A stretch of DNA of 64,000 nucleotides from Dactylis glomerata (lineage: Eukaryota > Streptophyta > Magnoliopsida > Poales > Poaceae). The translations under genes were made by a program, and so were the position numbers. Below are positions 33,055-43,610 of this stretch, in pieces; positions within the stretch are counted from its first letter, which is position 1, and each line of letters starts with the position of its first letter. The notes beneath the pieces were generated by a model, which worked only from the letters and a program-made list of their open reading frames with translations, was not told where the DNA came from and searched no databases. The DNA lies in contig QXEO01002100.1 of the NCBI GenBank assembly GCA_007115705.1, positions 1-64,000 of the forward strand, in the 5' to 3' direction.

Positions 33055-33704
33055 CTTCGCAGCACAAAAACTTTAAGTTTTATCAGATCCCCGGTATGCC
33101 GGGTGCAGATGTAATATACACGTTTAATTTCCTTTGGTTTGCTACCTGAACAAGTTTTATCTCGGTTTGCTTGTTATTAACGCCGGATCATCTTTGGCTA
33201 AGTCACCGAGTTTGTTTTCCTGTTTCCCCAACTTCACAACCTTGGCTTCTTGTCTACCTTAATTGGCTTTCGACTTATGAGTCTCAAGGTTGCTTCATTG
33301 AACATACAGTACTTTAACTTTGAAACTTAGACTTCAAATCATCCGACACTTCAAATTTTAACTTTAGTTTTAACAAAAATGTCGGTTCGCTTGCTTTACA
33401 CTTCCTTAGCCGTTTTCCATGTGTAGACAATCTCCGGCATCTACTCTTGCTAGCCATGAAGCCGGGTTTCGGACAGCAGCTGAGTCGAAGAGTGGCCTTT
33501 GGTGCCGACACACTACTATGCCGACATAGGAAACATTCAAATCAAGCCAGCCGGCATATAACAAAAACTGTAAATACACAACAAATATATCTCGGAGGCA
33601 GTGACCCGGCTTCTTCGGGATGCCGGCATTTCATTCATTATTCTTGTGCCGGCATAACGCGCCGGCACACAAAGGAAAATATGGAAATACATACATTGTG
33701 TTGC
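33055..33704. other. Convergent spacer between antisense gene and pol
   Basis: 650 bp with no gene. It is AT-richer than its neighbours and must hold the 3' end of the antisense transcript. It is dense in GCCGACA/GCCGGCATA motifs (for example near 33503, 33521, 33551, 33623 and 33649). Confidence 0.6.
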
Positions 33705-36700
33705 TCAGGAGTAAAACGGGCGGAGTAGAGCTATGTTCCATGGCCTCTTGGTTTCTTCTCCGGACCTGTCCGCCTTATCCTTCTTGGGGTCCTGCGCATC
33801 TATAAGATAGTAGGCATCATTGTGCAGAGCTCTGCTCACAATGAATGGCCCCTCCCACAGAGGAGTTAACTTATGCCGGCCTTCTGTTCCTTGCTTTAGC
33901 CGGAGTACTAGATCTCCCTCTTGAAATCTCCTTGGATTTACCTTCTGCGCATGATAGCGTCTGAGGTTCTGTTGATATACTGCTGTTCTTGACAGAGTTA
34001 TTTCTCTTGCTTCCTCTAGCAGATCTACATCATTTTCCCTGGCTTCTTTAGCCTCTTCCTCAGTATATAGCACTACTCTTGGTGCATCATGTATTACATC
34101 TGTTGGAAGCACAGCTTCTGCTCCATACACCAGGAAAAATGGCGTGTAGCCTGTTGACCTATTCGGAGTTGTTCTTAAACTCCACAGCACTGCTGGCAGC
34201 TCATCTAGCCAACATCCCGGAGTTTTCTCCAGGGGCTCTATCAGCCGGGGTTTTATGCCGGATAACACTAGACCATTTGACCTCTCTACTTGGCCATTGG
34301 TACAAGGGTGAGCGACCGACGCAATGTCCAGCCGGATTCCCACCTCTTCACAAAACCTAGCAAATGGCCCTTGGGCGAAGTTCGACCCATTGTCAGTGAT
34401 GATGCCATGGGGAACACCATATCTCAAGATTATATCTTTCAAGAATTTCACTGATGTGTGACCATCACACTTGCTTATGGGTTTTACTTCAATCCATTTG
34501 GTGAACTTGTCCACCATGACCAGGATATGAGTCATCTTTCCTCTGGCCGGTTTAAAAGCCCCGACCATATCCAGGCCCCAAACAGCAAAGGGCCAGGTTA
34601 TTGGGATGGTTTTCAAGGCAGATGCCGGCTGATGAATCTGGTGGGCATACCTTTGACACCCATTGCATTTCTGGACCAAATCTTCTGCCTCTTGCAGTGC
34701 CGTCGGCCAATAGAAGCCATGCCGGAATACCTTTGCCACCAATGCCCTGGACGAAGCATGGTGACCACACTCCCCCTGATGAATTTCCCGGAGCATCTCC
34801 AGACCTTCTGCATATTCGACACATCTCTGCAATACTCCGGTGACACTTCTCTTGTATATTTCTTTGTTTATTATGGTATACCCTTTGGATCTCCTTGCAA
34901 TCCGGCGTGCCTTGGCTTCATCCGCCGGCACTTGACCATCTACCAAGAAATTCATAATAGGACGTGCCCATCAGGGCACTTCCCTGACAGTGAACACTGC
35001 CTCATCTATCTCCATCATTTCGACCGACACATAATCGATCTCCATGGGCTGCGAAGTCCCCGGGACTGTGGGATCAGTCCCCGGGTATGCCGGAGCAGTC
35101 CCCGGGTATACCGGCGCAACCTCTTGGTAAATTTTACCCTTGCCCTTAGCTCTGCTCCGGAATACCGCACTCACCGCATACGTCGGACCAGTCCCCGGGA
35201 CTGAGGTAACAGTTCCCGGGTTATCTGATCTGGCTCCGGCATCTACCTCCATTGGAACCGCATCCTCCGGTCCTGGCGGGACATAGATGGAAGATGACTC
35301 CGGCGAGGGCTTGATTGACGGCTTCCTCAGATGCTCCAAAGAAATGCCGGGCGGGATTGAATCTCTGGAAGACCCCAGCTTGGACAATGTATCGGCTGCA
35401 TCGTTCTGAGCCCGGAGAACATGCCGGAACTCACAACCTTCAAAGTAACCACTTAACTGCTGTACCAGGAAACGGTAGGATCCCATGTTAGCATCATGCG
35501 CATCCCATATTCCGGAACACTGCTGAATCACTAAGTCAGAATCACCGAAACACATAATCCGGCGAATTCCTATGTCCTTAGACACTTTCAGGCCATGCAC
35601 AAGTGCCTCATATTCTGCCACATTATTTGATGCTGCAAAATGAATCTGCAGGACATATCTCAATTGGTCGTTCTTTGGTGAACTGAGAACTATGCCGGCA
35701 CCCAGGCCATGTATTGTCTTGGACCCATCGAAATGCATCCTCCAATAATTTGCATCTGGCAATGGTGGCTCATACTGTATCTCGGCCCAGTCAATAAAGA
35801 AGTCAGCCAACACCTGGGACTTGATTGCATCCCTCTTATCATATTGAGGTGTATATGGCGACAACTCTATTGCCCACTTGGCAATTCTGCCACTGGCATC
35901 TTTGTTACTTATGATCTCCGAGATAGGGGCCTCGGCCACTACCCGGATTGGATGCTCTTGGAAGTAATGCTTGAGCTTCTTGGCCGCCATATAGACTCCA
36001 TAAGTCATCTTCTGATAATGGGGGTAGTTTTGCTTTGAGGTGGAGAGGACTTCACTCAGATAGTATACCGGCCGCTGCACGGTTTTGCCTCCCTCCTCTC
36101 GCTCCACTACCACCACTGCACTGACAACCCTATTGGTTGTCGCTATATAGAGCAACATTGGCTCCCGGGGCATTGGAGACGCTAATACCGGCGCTGTTGA
36201 CAACATCTGTTTTAATTCCTTGAAAGCAGTATCTGCTTGTACTGTCCAGACAAATGTGTCGGACTTCTTCATTAACTGATATAACGGCAAAGCTTTCTCG
36301 CCCAGCCGGCTTATGAAACGGCTCAGGGATGCGAGGCACCCTGCGAACTTCTGTACTTCCTTCAAATCTGCCGGCGGCTTCATTCTTTCTATAGCACGAA
36401 TCTTGCCGGGATTTACCTCTATACCCCGGCTGGAAACAAGGAAGCCGAGCAACTTTCCCGCCGGCACACCGAAGGTACACTTTGCCGGATTTAACTTCAT
36501 CCGGAACCTCCTCAAATTTGCGAAGGTTTCCCGGAGATCGCCTATGAGAGTTTCACTCTCCTTGGTCTTTATGACGACATCGTCGACATATACCTGCACA
36601 TTTTTATCTATTTGATCATGTAAACACTTCTGCATACATCTCTGGTAAGTTGCGCCGGCATTTCTTAAACCGAACGGCATGGTGAGATAGCAATAAGCCC

Positions 36701-37190
36701 CGTACGGGGTAATAAAGGATGTCTTTATTTGATCCGGCTCATACAAAGGGATCTGGTGGAAACCAGAATAGGAATCTACAAATGACAATAGTTCACATCC
36801 AGCTGTGGAATCAATCACTTGATCGATTCGAGGGAGCGGGAATGGATCTTTAGGACATGCCTTATTCAAGTTGGTGTAATCAACACACATCCGCCATACT
36901 TTCACTATGGTGGGCTCATCCTTCTTCTTTTCCACCAAAACCGGATTAGACACCCAGTCCGGATGAAGCACTTCTTTGATAAAGCCGGAGGCTAAGAGCC
37001 TGGCCACTTCCTCCCATATGGCTTTCCTTCTATCGCCGGCATTCCGCCGGAGCGGCTGCTTTACCGGCTTAGCATCCGGTCGCACATGCAATGCGTGCTC
37101 AGCCAGCTCCCTCGGCACACCTTGCAAGTCTGAAGTAGACCATGCAAAGATATCCCGATTCTCACGGAGGAAGCTGATGAGCTCGCTTTC
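33705..37190 (-). pseudogene. pol: Tat-type element pol: RT, Ty3 RNase H, archaeal-like RNase H, integrase
   Basis: Minus-strand frame continuous with gag, broken only by TGA at 34971-34973 between the RNase H part and integrase. RT spans about 37050-36400: MPFGLRNAGATYQ, and YVDD near 36580-36590, so the active site is intact. Ty3-type RNase H is near 36300-35900 and looks degenerate (IATTN where Asp is expected). A second RNase H (HFDGSK near 35740, EYEAL, FGDSDL near 35545) keeps the acidic residues. A Pro-Gly-Thr repeat linker follows (about 35220-35050). Integrase has a GHH...CNGC zinc finger near 34820-34690, WGLDMVG, ITDNGS (about 34396) and GQVERSNG (about 34280) for D,D,E, and a C-terminal DNA-binding part. 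Apart from the stops, it looks recently active. Confidence 0.92.
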
Positions 37191-40100
37191 CTATTTGGGA
37201 TCCAAACTTGTCCCAACCAGGGCATGACGCTCCGGGAAAGCTTCATCCAGAGGCACCTTTTTTACCTCCTTGCCTGCTTGAAAAGTAGCACTGCTACCGG
37301 GATTTGCCATGCCCGGCATAGATTTGCCGGCCACGACCGTTTCCGCAATCTCCACTGCTCGCTTGAGCCTCTTCTTCTCCTCTGCAAAGATTAGAGTCTC
37401 GGCCAGGTTAGACCCGGCGGTTGCGCATGCCATCGAGCGCTTGTAATCACCAATGATGGTGATCACTCCCTTGGGCCCCGGCATTTTCATCTTCAGATAC
37501 GCAACATGCGTGGAGGCCATGAATTTTGCCAGTGCCGGCCTACCCAGCAAAGCATGGTAGGGGCTTTCCAAATCAACCACCTCGAACATGAGATTTTTCA
37601 CCCTGCAGTTATCCCGGCTGCCAAACATGACATCCATCCGGATCTTGCCCATCGGCGCACACGAAAGTCCCGGCACAATGCCGTGGAATGTGGTCTTGCT
37701 TGGCTCCAGCATATTCTCCTTGATGCCCAGCTTCTGCATCGTATCTCGGTACATGATGTTGATGCTGCTACCATTGTCAATGAGGACCTTGCTGAATCTC
37801 ACGTTATTAGCCGGCCCGACAAATGTCGGATCCATCACCAGAGCATACCCGCCGGGGTTTGGCATGATCCTGGGATGATCTGCCCTGTCCCAGCCAATGG
37901 CCTGGTCAGACCAGTACATTAGCTTCGGTACTGCCGACATAACGGCATTTACCTCCAGACACCGCCGGTACAAGCTCTGCTTGTCTGTTCTTTCGGTCTC
38001 AAAGACCATGTAGCTCTGATCATGTTCCTTGTACTCATCCCGGCCTGCTGCTGGGCCTCCGGCATAGTACTCTGGGTTATGGTTCTGATCCACTTGATTT
38101 ACACCGGCATTTCCGGCATTGCTCTGATTCCCGGGATTAACCGGCCTGGGCGGGACTGCAATTGTATTGGCACCTGTCAACGGCGATGGAGCTGCCGGGA
38201 CAGATGGTCTAGCCGGTCCCCAGGGACCTGCATGACCTGCCAATATGTCGTCCAGCCATGAACAGTTTCTTGTCAAATGGTTTGCCGGCTTACCCGGCTG
38301 GAATGTGTGAAACACACAAGGTTTGTCCATTGCCAAACCTACTGTATACTTCGGCCACTGCTTCTTTTGTCCGCCGGCTCCGCCGGCGTTCTTGTTGATC
38401 CAGACATTCTTTTTCTGGAAGGGCTGCGGTGGCTGCTGCGGTTGTTGCTGCTGAGGCTGTTGATAGCCCTCATATCTCGGACGCTGGCTACTGCCGGCGC
38501 CCTCTTGCTCTTCCTCCACCGCTGCTACTTGTGCTGCCCCATACCGGTAATCCGGCCTTTCATCTCTTCTCTTGTTGCGGTTATCAGTGCGATAGTATTG
38601 CCCTGGTCTCCTGGCACTGATGGTGTTCCCCTGAGTCTGCCCCTGTCCTTGTGAATCAAGGGTGGGCTGCATGGGATCTCCCAGAGCATAACTATCGGCA
38701 ATCTTGATTGTCTCGGCCAACGTGGCCGGCATTTCCCTCTGTAGCTTTTGCCACAACATGGTGCCGTGCCGGCACCCATGTGCAAACCACATGATGGCCT
38801 GCTGCTCGACAACTCCTTCGCAGGAATTGCGCAAGGTGCACCACCTGGTCAGGTAGTCACGATCAGTCTCATTCACTCCTTGCCGGCAGTTAGCCAGCTG
38901 CTGAGGATGATTCGGCCTCTTGTATGTGCTGGTGAAGTTTGACACAAACTGCTCCTCGAAATCAACCCAGCCATTGATACTTCCGGCCGGCAGATTGTTC
39001 AGCCATATCCTGGCTGGTCCTTCTAGCATTTGCGGTACATATCGTACCACCCATCTGAGGTTTCCTCCGGCGATGTTCACCGCTGTGGAGTAATCCTCCA
39101 ACCAATCTTCCGGCTTTGTACTGCCGTTATATGTCCTCGCGCCACGCGCGAGCTGGAAGAAGTAAGGTACCGGCTCACCCATGATCCGGGGTCCGAAGCA
39201 CATAGGACCCGGAGCTCCTTGTCTCTCCACCAACTCCGTTTGGTGAATCCTGTCCAGCTTGAAGCGCGCATCACTTGCTGCTAAGGACCGAGGTCCTAGC
39301 CGGGAAGCAATTGGGCCCGCGATCACTTTCTCCTGCTGCTGCTCCGGCTGATACTGCTCAGTATGCCGGCCTTGCTGATGCTGCTGCTGATATCCCGCCC
39401 TGACAAGGGCGGAATTGCCATCATCTTCACGATGTCCCGGTTGACCTGCACCTTGCTGCTGCACTGCACCTCCGGCGCCCTGCTGCTGACGCCAGGCTGC
39501 ACTGTTACCCCGGCCACCACCGGCCGACGCTGCCCCATGCCCGGCCGGCACATTCTGGCCAGCCTTCTTGCTGCCGACATACTTGCCAGCCTGTCCGGCA
39601 CTCTTCTGCACTATTGCCTGCTTTCCGGCGATTGCCGGATCATACACTTGGATCTGCTTGTCCCGGCGGCCAGAGGTCACACTTCCGGCACGCCGGGCAC
39701 TTGGATGCGGGGACGAAGCCTCGCCCCTCGATCTAGCGTCGGCACCTCCTACCGACGCAATGTACTGGGATGCCCCGGCACCTGGGTTTGCCTTCTTAAA
39801 GGCCTCCTGCTGCTTAGTAGCTTCAGACAAAAGATGGTTAAGCCGGGCTTGCTGCTCATGCAGTGCTTCGCCGGACAAATTAGCTAAGTCCTTAGCTACC
39901 TCGGCTGCTGCTCTAAGGTTCTTTACTGGGGAGCTATAAATTACCTTAGGCACAGTACTAGTTGCAGTATGACTCTTAGCTCTAGTATCTTTGCCTAGCT
40001 CAGTGTTAAGATCTCTGCCTCTAGTTCTAACCTTATCTATCCGGCTAGGCCGGGTTACCACAGGAGTAAAACCATGGGCTGCCTCATACTCACGGAGTTG

Positions 40101-40553
40101 CCGGTTAAACCGTTTGCGCTCCTGGTTCATGGCCAGGGCCTCGTCGACGAGGGCCTGACGAGATCCTTCCAGGACCTCTCTTGTCTGCTCCGGATCATCG
40201 CCAAATCGCACCGGCTCAAGAAGTCGCTCGATAACGGGAAGAAGCACCTGACCTCTTGCCGGCACAGCGGAAGTGCCGGCCAGGTTCTCGACACGCTCCA
40301 ACGGAGGACGTGCCGACCTCTTGGCCTTCGGCGGCTCCGGGGGAGTATCTCCTGCTGCTGCTGCTGCGGCTTTGCCGGCACCGTCTGCCGGCGGCGCTGA
40401 TGTGCCGGCCATCATCACCTCGGCCGACTCTACTGAGCGAGCGCTACGCCCAGCGTGAGCCAACCGATGTGACGGAGGATCCGACGCCACCAGCACCTTT
40501 TCCCTGCAAACTCTCTCAGTCCCCACGTACACCTCGTGGGAACCGAAAGACAT
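37191..40553 (-). CDS. gag: Tat-type element gag-protease
   Basis: The minus-strand ORF ends in TAG at 37191-37193. The frame is open back into the LTR, so the start is uncertain. I chose ATG at 40553 (MSFGSHEV); alternatives are 40709 and 40415. The N-terminal 400 residues are Ala/Gly/Gln-rich. The retrotrans_gag domain lies near 39210-38690 (ARTYNGS...PEDWLEDY, WLNNLP, YKRP). A C-x2-H...H-x4-C cluster near 38315-38260 may replace a CCHC knuckle. The retropepsin motif LIDNGSS has Asp at 37776-37778, and LLGRPAL follows near 37550. The next frame codon after the TAG enters RT, so gag and pol form one frame divided by a single stop, either a mutation or a readthrough site. Confidence 0.9.
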   Translation of the reverse strand: MSFGSHEVYVGTERVCREKVLVASDPPSHRLAHAGRSARSVESAEVMMAGTSAPPADGAGKAAAAAAGDTPPEPPKAKRSARPPLERVENLAGTSAVPARGQVLLPVIERLLEPVRFGDDPEQTREVLEGSRQALVDEALAMNQERKRFNRQLREYEAAHGFTPVVTRPSRIDKVRTRGRDLNTELGKDTRAKSHTATSTVPKVIYSSPVKNLRAAAEVAKDLANLSGEALHEQQARLNHLLSEATKQQEAFKKANPGAGASQYIASVGGADARSRGEASSPHPSARRAGSVTSGRRDKQIQVYDPAIAGKQAIVQKSAGQAGKYVGSKKAGQNVPAGHGAASAGGGRGNSAAWRQQQGAGGAVQQQGAGQPGHREDDGNSALVRAGYQQQHQQGRHTEQYQPEQQQEKVIAGPIASRLGPRSLAASDARFKLDRIHQTELVERQGAPGPMCFGPRIMGEPVPYFFQLARGARTYNGSTKPEDWLEDYSTAVNIAGGNLRWVVRYVPQMLEGPARIWLNNLPAGSINGWVDFEEQFVSNFTSTYKRPNHPQQLANCRQGVNETDRDYLTRWCTLRNSCEGVVEQQAIMWFAHGCRHGTMLWQKLQREMPATLAETIKIADSYALGDPMQPTLDSQGQGQTQGNTISARRPGQYYRTDNRNKRRDERPDYRYGAAQVAAVEEEQEGAGSSQRPRYEGYQQPQQQQPQQPPQPFQKKNVWINKNAGGAGGQKKQWPKYTVGLAMDKPCVFHTFQPGKPANHLTRNCSWLDDILAGHAGPWGPARPSVPAAPSPLTGANTIAVPPRPVNPGNQSNAGNAGVNQVDQNHNPEYYAGGPAAGRDEYKEHDQSYMVFETERTDKQSLYRRCLEVNAVMSAVPKLMYWSDQAIGWDRADHPRIMPNPGGYALVMDPTFVGPANNVRFSKVLIDNGSSINIMYRDTMQKLGIKENMLEPSKTTFHGIVPGLSCAPMGKIRMDVMFGSRDNCRVKNLMFEVVDLESPYHALLGRPALAKFMASTHVAYLKMKMPGPKGVITIIGDYKRSMACATAGSNLAETLIFAEEKKRLKRAVEIAETVVAGKSMPGMANPGSSATFQAGKEVKKVPLDEAFPERHALVGTSLDPK

Positions 40554-40717
40554 GATCCGGCCATCCCTGGGGAACGGCCGGCCGCCGAGACATCCAGCGT
40601 TGTCACTGACGAAGCTGAGCGAGCCTAGCCTCTGGACGAGGCCAGAGACCACGCGCACTCCTGAAGCTGCTATCACAGACCCCGTCCGAATAAACACTCC
40701 GCCCAGCATATCGATCA

Positions 40718-40735
40718 GCCCCACGGTGGGCGCCA
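40718..40735 (-). other. Primer-binding site, tRNA-Lys, perfect
   Basis: On the minus strand TGGCGCCCACCGTGGGGC is an exact 18-nt complement of the plant tRNA-Lys(CTT) 3' end, two bases from the 5' LTR. It fixes the sense strand of the element as minus. Confidence 0.85.
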
Positions 40736-40737
40736 AA

Positions 40738-41660
40738 TGTCGTCGTGGTGAAACAACATATGCCATAGGATGGCTTAAATGGGGGCCGACTAGATGCTGG
40801 AGGATTCGGGATAGGGGAACGAGCTAAAGAGCCCGACAGAAAGGAACACAGATCTACCCAGGTTCGGGGCTCTCGTAAGGAGATAACACCCCTACTCCTG
40901 CTCTACTTGCTTTATATTTGGATCGATGGAGTATACAACACTGGTGCTTCTGAGCTCTCTGCTGGAGGAGGAAGATGAACTGCTAAGTGTAGGAATACTC
41001 AAGTGACCAACAAACCTTCAACCCTTTTCTAGGACTCCCTGTGCCATCTTATATAGTGGTGGCCAGGGTTACAACGGTCATAGAGGACCAGGAGACACCA
41101 ACTACACTCCAAACAGGACTTGTTGTCGTGGGCAGACGCCCATGACTTTCTCCCTGATTGCTCTCGATGGGACTCCCCTCGCTGTACCTTGTACTTCCAG
41201 GACTGTGACCTTACCACTCTGAGGTAAGCTTGTACTTGTGCACAGTGAGGGTAGGTAACCTCCACTGTGCACCCTGCCATCACCCTGCTACCATGCTTGG
41301 ATGTTTTCTTCCTTGATTGTAGCGATGTGACACCTTGGTTGACTTAAGTATCCCGGATATGACCGTTGGCCATATCCTGGACATATATGCCGGACCTACG
41401 ACCTATGAAGGTCAGGTAATCCAGCCTCCCATGCTCCTGTACAACACACAGAATAGATAGGCCGGCATATCTAAGTATATGCCGGCACTCCCCAGTTAGT
41501 ATTCCGGTTAATCTGGCATATCCAGACATAAGCCGGCATATCTAAGTATATGCTCCTATATTCCGGCCAGGCCCTTCCCTTGGTCAACCGGTATAAATGT
41601 CAACCATGAACCTTGTATCCTTCTAGCTTCTTGACCCTACCGGGGGTCATCCCCCCGACA
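40738..41660 (-). repeat. Tat-type element 5' LTR
   Basis: 923 bp. A TATA box (CTATATAAG on the minus strand) lies at 41048-41056. The GCCGGCATAT inverted repeat is at 41461-41486. Confidence 0.94.
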
Positions 41661-42834
41661 CCTGGCCCACTTCTGGTCTCGCCCCTTTGCGTACTTCATT
41701 GTCCCCGAAAACCTAAGTCAAGGGGGGGCTCAGAGATAGACACCGCCGCCTCAGCGGGGCGGAAAATTCCAGAGAGAGAAAAGCTCTCCGGCAGGCAGAA
41801 ATCTGCTGGGGAAATTCCTTCCCAGAGAGCGGAGATCATCGCCATCGTCATCACCATCGCACCGGACTTCATCGGGATCATCATCATCATCTCCATCACC
41901 AGCACCTTCATCTCCACCATCACCATGCCATCCCGCTGTAACATCTTGAGTTGGATCTTGTTATATTCTTAGAGGAAACTTTCCCGATGTTGATTACTCT
42001 TGTAGTTGATGCTATTGAGTGGAACCGTTGAATTAAGGTTTATGTTCAGATTGTTATTTACCATTATTTCACCTCTGATCATGATCCATATGATGTCTTG
42101 TGAGTAGTTCGTTTAGTTCTTGAGGACATGGGAGAAGTCAAGATGTTAGTAGTGAATTATTGTTGAGAAATATTTAATGGTTTGATATTGTTGTGGTGCT
42201 ATTTCACTAGTGGTGTCATGTGAACGTCGACTACATGATACTTCACCATTTATGGGCCTAGTGAGATGCATTATGTATTTGGCTACCAATCGTGGGGTTG
42301 CTGGAGTGACAAAAACCTAAACCTCTGTTGGGAAACAATTGCACCAGGGAGCGTAGGATCTTAGAGTTTAAGGCCGTGGTTAGATTTATCTTAATTACTT
42401 TCTTGTATTTGCAGATGCTTGCAGGGGGGTATAATCACAAGTGTGTATTTATCCTAGTAAGGGTAGTGCGCTAGCACATGTTCACCTCCATAACACTTAT
42501 CAAACCAATAAAGACTACTTAGCAGTATGAAGCGAAAGCTCTTGACAGAAACTCCCGTGTGTCCTCGAGAACGTTTGTTTATTATAAGTTACACAACCGG
42601 CTTGTCCTTTGCTGAAGAAAGGATTGGGCCACTTGCTGCAATTATTACCACTATCTTTTATTTTCTCGTACTTTATTTATTTGCATTACCAAATACCCCT
42701 GAAAACCCATTTGCTAGTATTTATAGTGAAACCTTGATCAAAACCACTAGTCAACACCTTCTGCTCCTCGTTGGGTTCGACACTCTTATTTATCAAAAGT
42801 ACTACGATACACCCCATATACTTGTGGGTCATCA
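41661..42834 (+). repeat. Element 1 3' LTR remainder (duplicate copy)
   Basis: It begins with TSD CCTGG and continues Element 1 LTR sequence to GGGTCATCA, followed by GGGAC at 42835-42839. It copies 24342-25515 with only a few substitutions and no indels. Confidence 0.92.
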
Positions 42835-43420
42835 GGGACATAAAAGTGCCTCCAGCAGCTGAATCAAGTAGGTTCCTCGAAGAAAAATTCAGTCCTGCAT
42901 AAAAAGTTTGAACAATCATCTAAGTAGTCAGTCCATGAGTGGGGCAATTCTTTATCATAGATTTCATTCTTTCCCAAGCTTGAGCAACATGTTCATTATC
43001 AAACTGACTAAACTTCATAATAGTACTACGCAAAGCTATAATCTTAGCAGGAGGATAATATCTACCAATGAAAGCATCCTTACACTTAGCCCATGAATCA
43101 ATACTATTCTTAGTCAAAGACAACAACCAATCTTTAGCTTTTCCTCTCAAAGAAAAAGGAAACAACTAGAGCTTAATAATATCACTTTCTGCATCCTTAT
43201 ATTTCTGCATCTCACATAGCTCAACAAAATTGTTGAGGTGAGCTGAAGCATCTTCAGTACTAGCACCATAAAATTGCTCTTTCATAACAAGGTTCAATAA
43301 GGCAGGCTTAATCTCATAAAAGTTTGCAGCATGAGCAGGTGGCGCAATAGGAGTGCAGATAAAATCACTATTGTTCGTGCTAGTAAAGTCACACAACTTG
43401 GTGTTTTCAGGATTAGCCAT
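42835..43420 (-). pseudogene. gag: Element A gag, N-terminal part
   Basis: The minus-strand start is ATG at 43420 (MANPENTK). It equals Element 2 gag residues 1 to about 200. The in-frame TAG at 43166-43168 is shared with the duplicate at 25847. Continuation of the gene is at 4173-5654. Confidence 0.88.
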
Positions 43421-43585
43421 TTCAGCAAAACTAGAAGTAGACAAGTAAAAACAACTACCAAGGATTCTAATTTTTTTGGGTTTTCGATATAAAACGATGC
43501 AAGTAAAAATAAAGTAAAGCAAAACTTAAAACAAAGTAAAGGATGTGTGTGCGAAAAACTCCCCTCGCAGAAGTCTTCCACTTCT

Positions 43586-43603
43586 TCCCCGGCAACGGCG
43601 CCA
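43586..43603 (-). other. Element A primer-binding site, tRNA-Asp, perfect
   Basis: Reverse complement of TGGCGCCGTTGCCGGGGA, 7 nt from the LTR start at 43611. Duplicate copy at 26267-26284. Confidence 0.85.
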
Positions 43604-43610
43604 GAAAACT

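Larger units (their letters stand above)
26712..41660 (-). mobile_element. Tat-lineage Ty3/gypsy retrotransposon with antisense gene, full length
   Basis: The element is 14,949 bp with 923-bp LTRs at 26712-27634 and 40738-41660 and TSD CCTGG at 26707-26711 and 41661-41665. The sense strand is minus: primer site (tRNA-Lys), gag-protease, RT, two RNase H domains, integrase. A spliced gene on the opposite strand fills the 3' part. By eye the LTRs differ at about four sites, so insertion is very recent. Lineage: the second, archaeal-like RNase H between the Ty3 RNase H and integrase and the antisense PF04195-type gene are Tat features (RIRE2/Grande-like). Base composition is much more GC-rich than in the Athila-like elements. 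Confidence 0.95.

Noticed and set aside
35709..40827. Many plus-strand open frames opposite Tat gag-pol
   Set aside because: They shadow the conserved minus-strand gag and pol frames; none joins into a spliced frame as the genuine antisense gene at 28713-33054 does.
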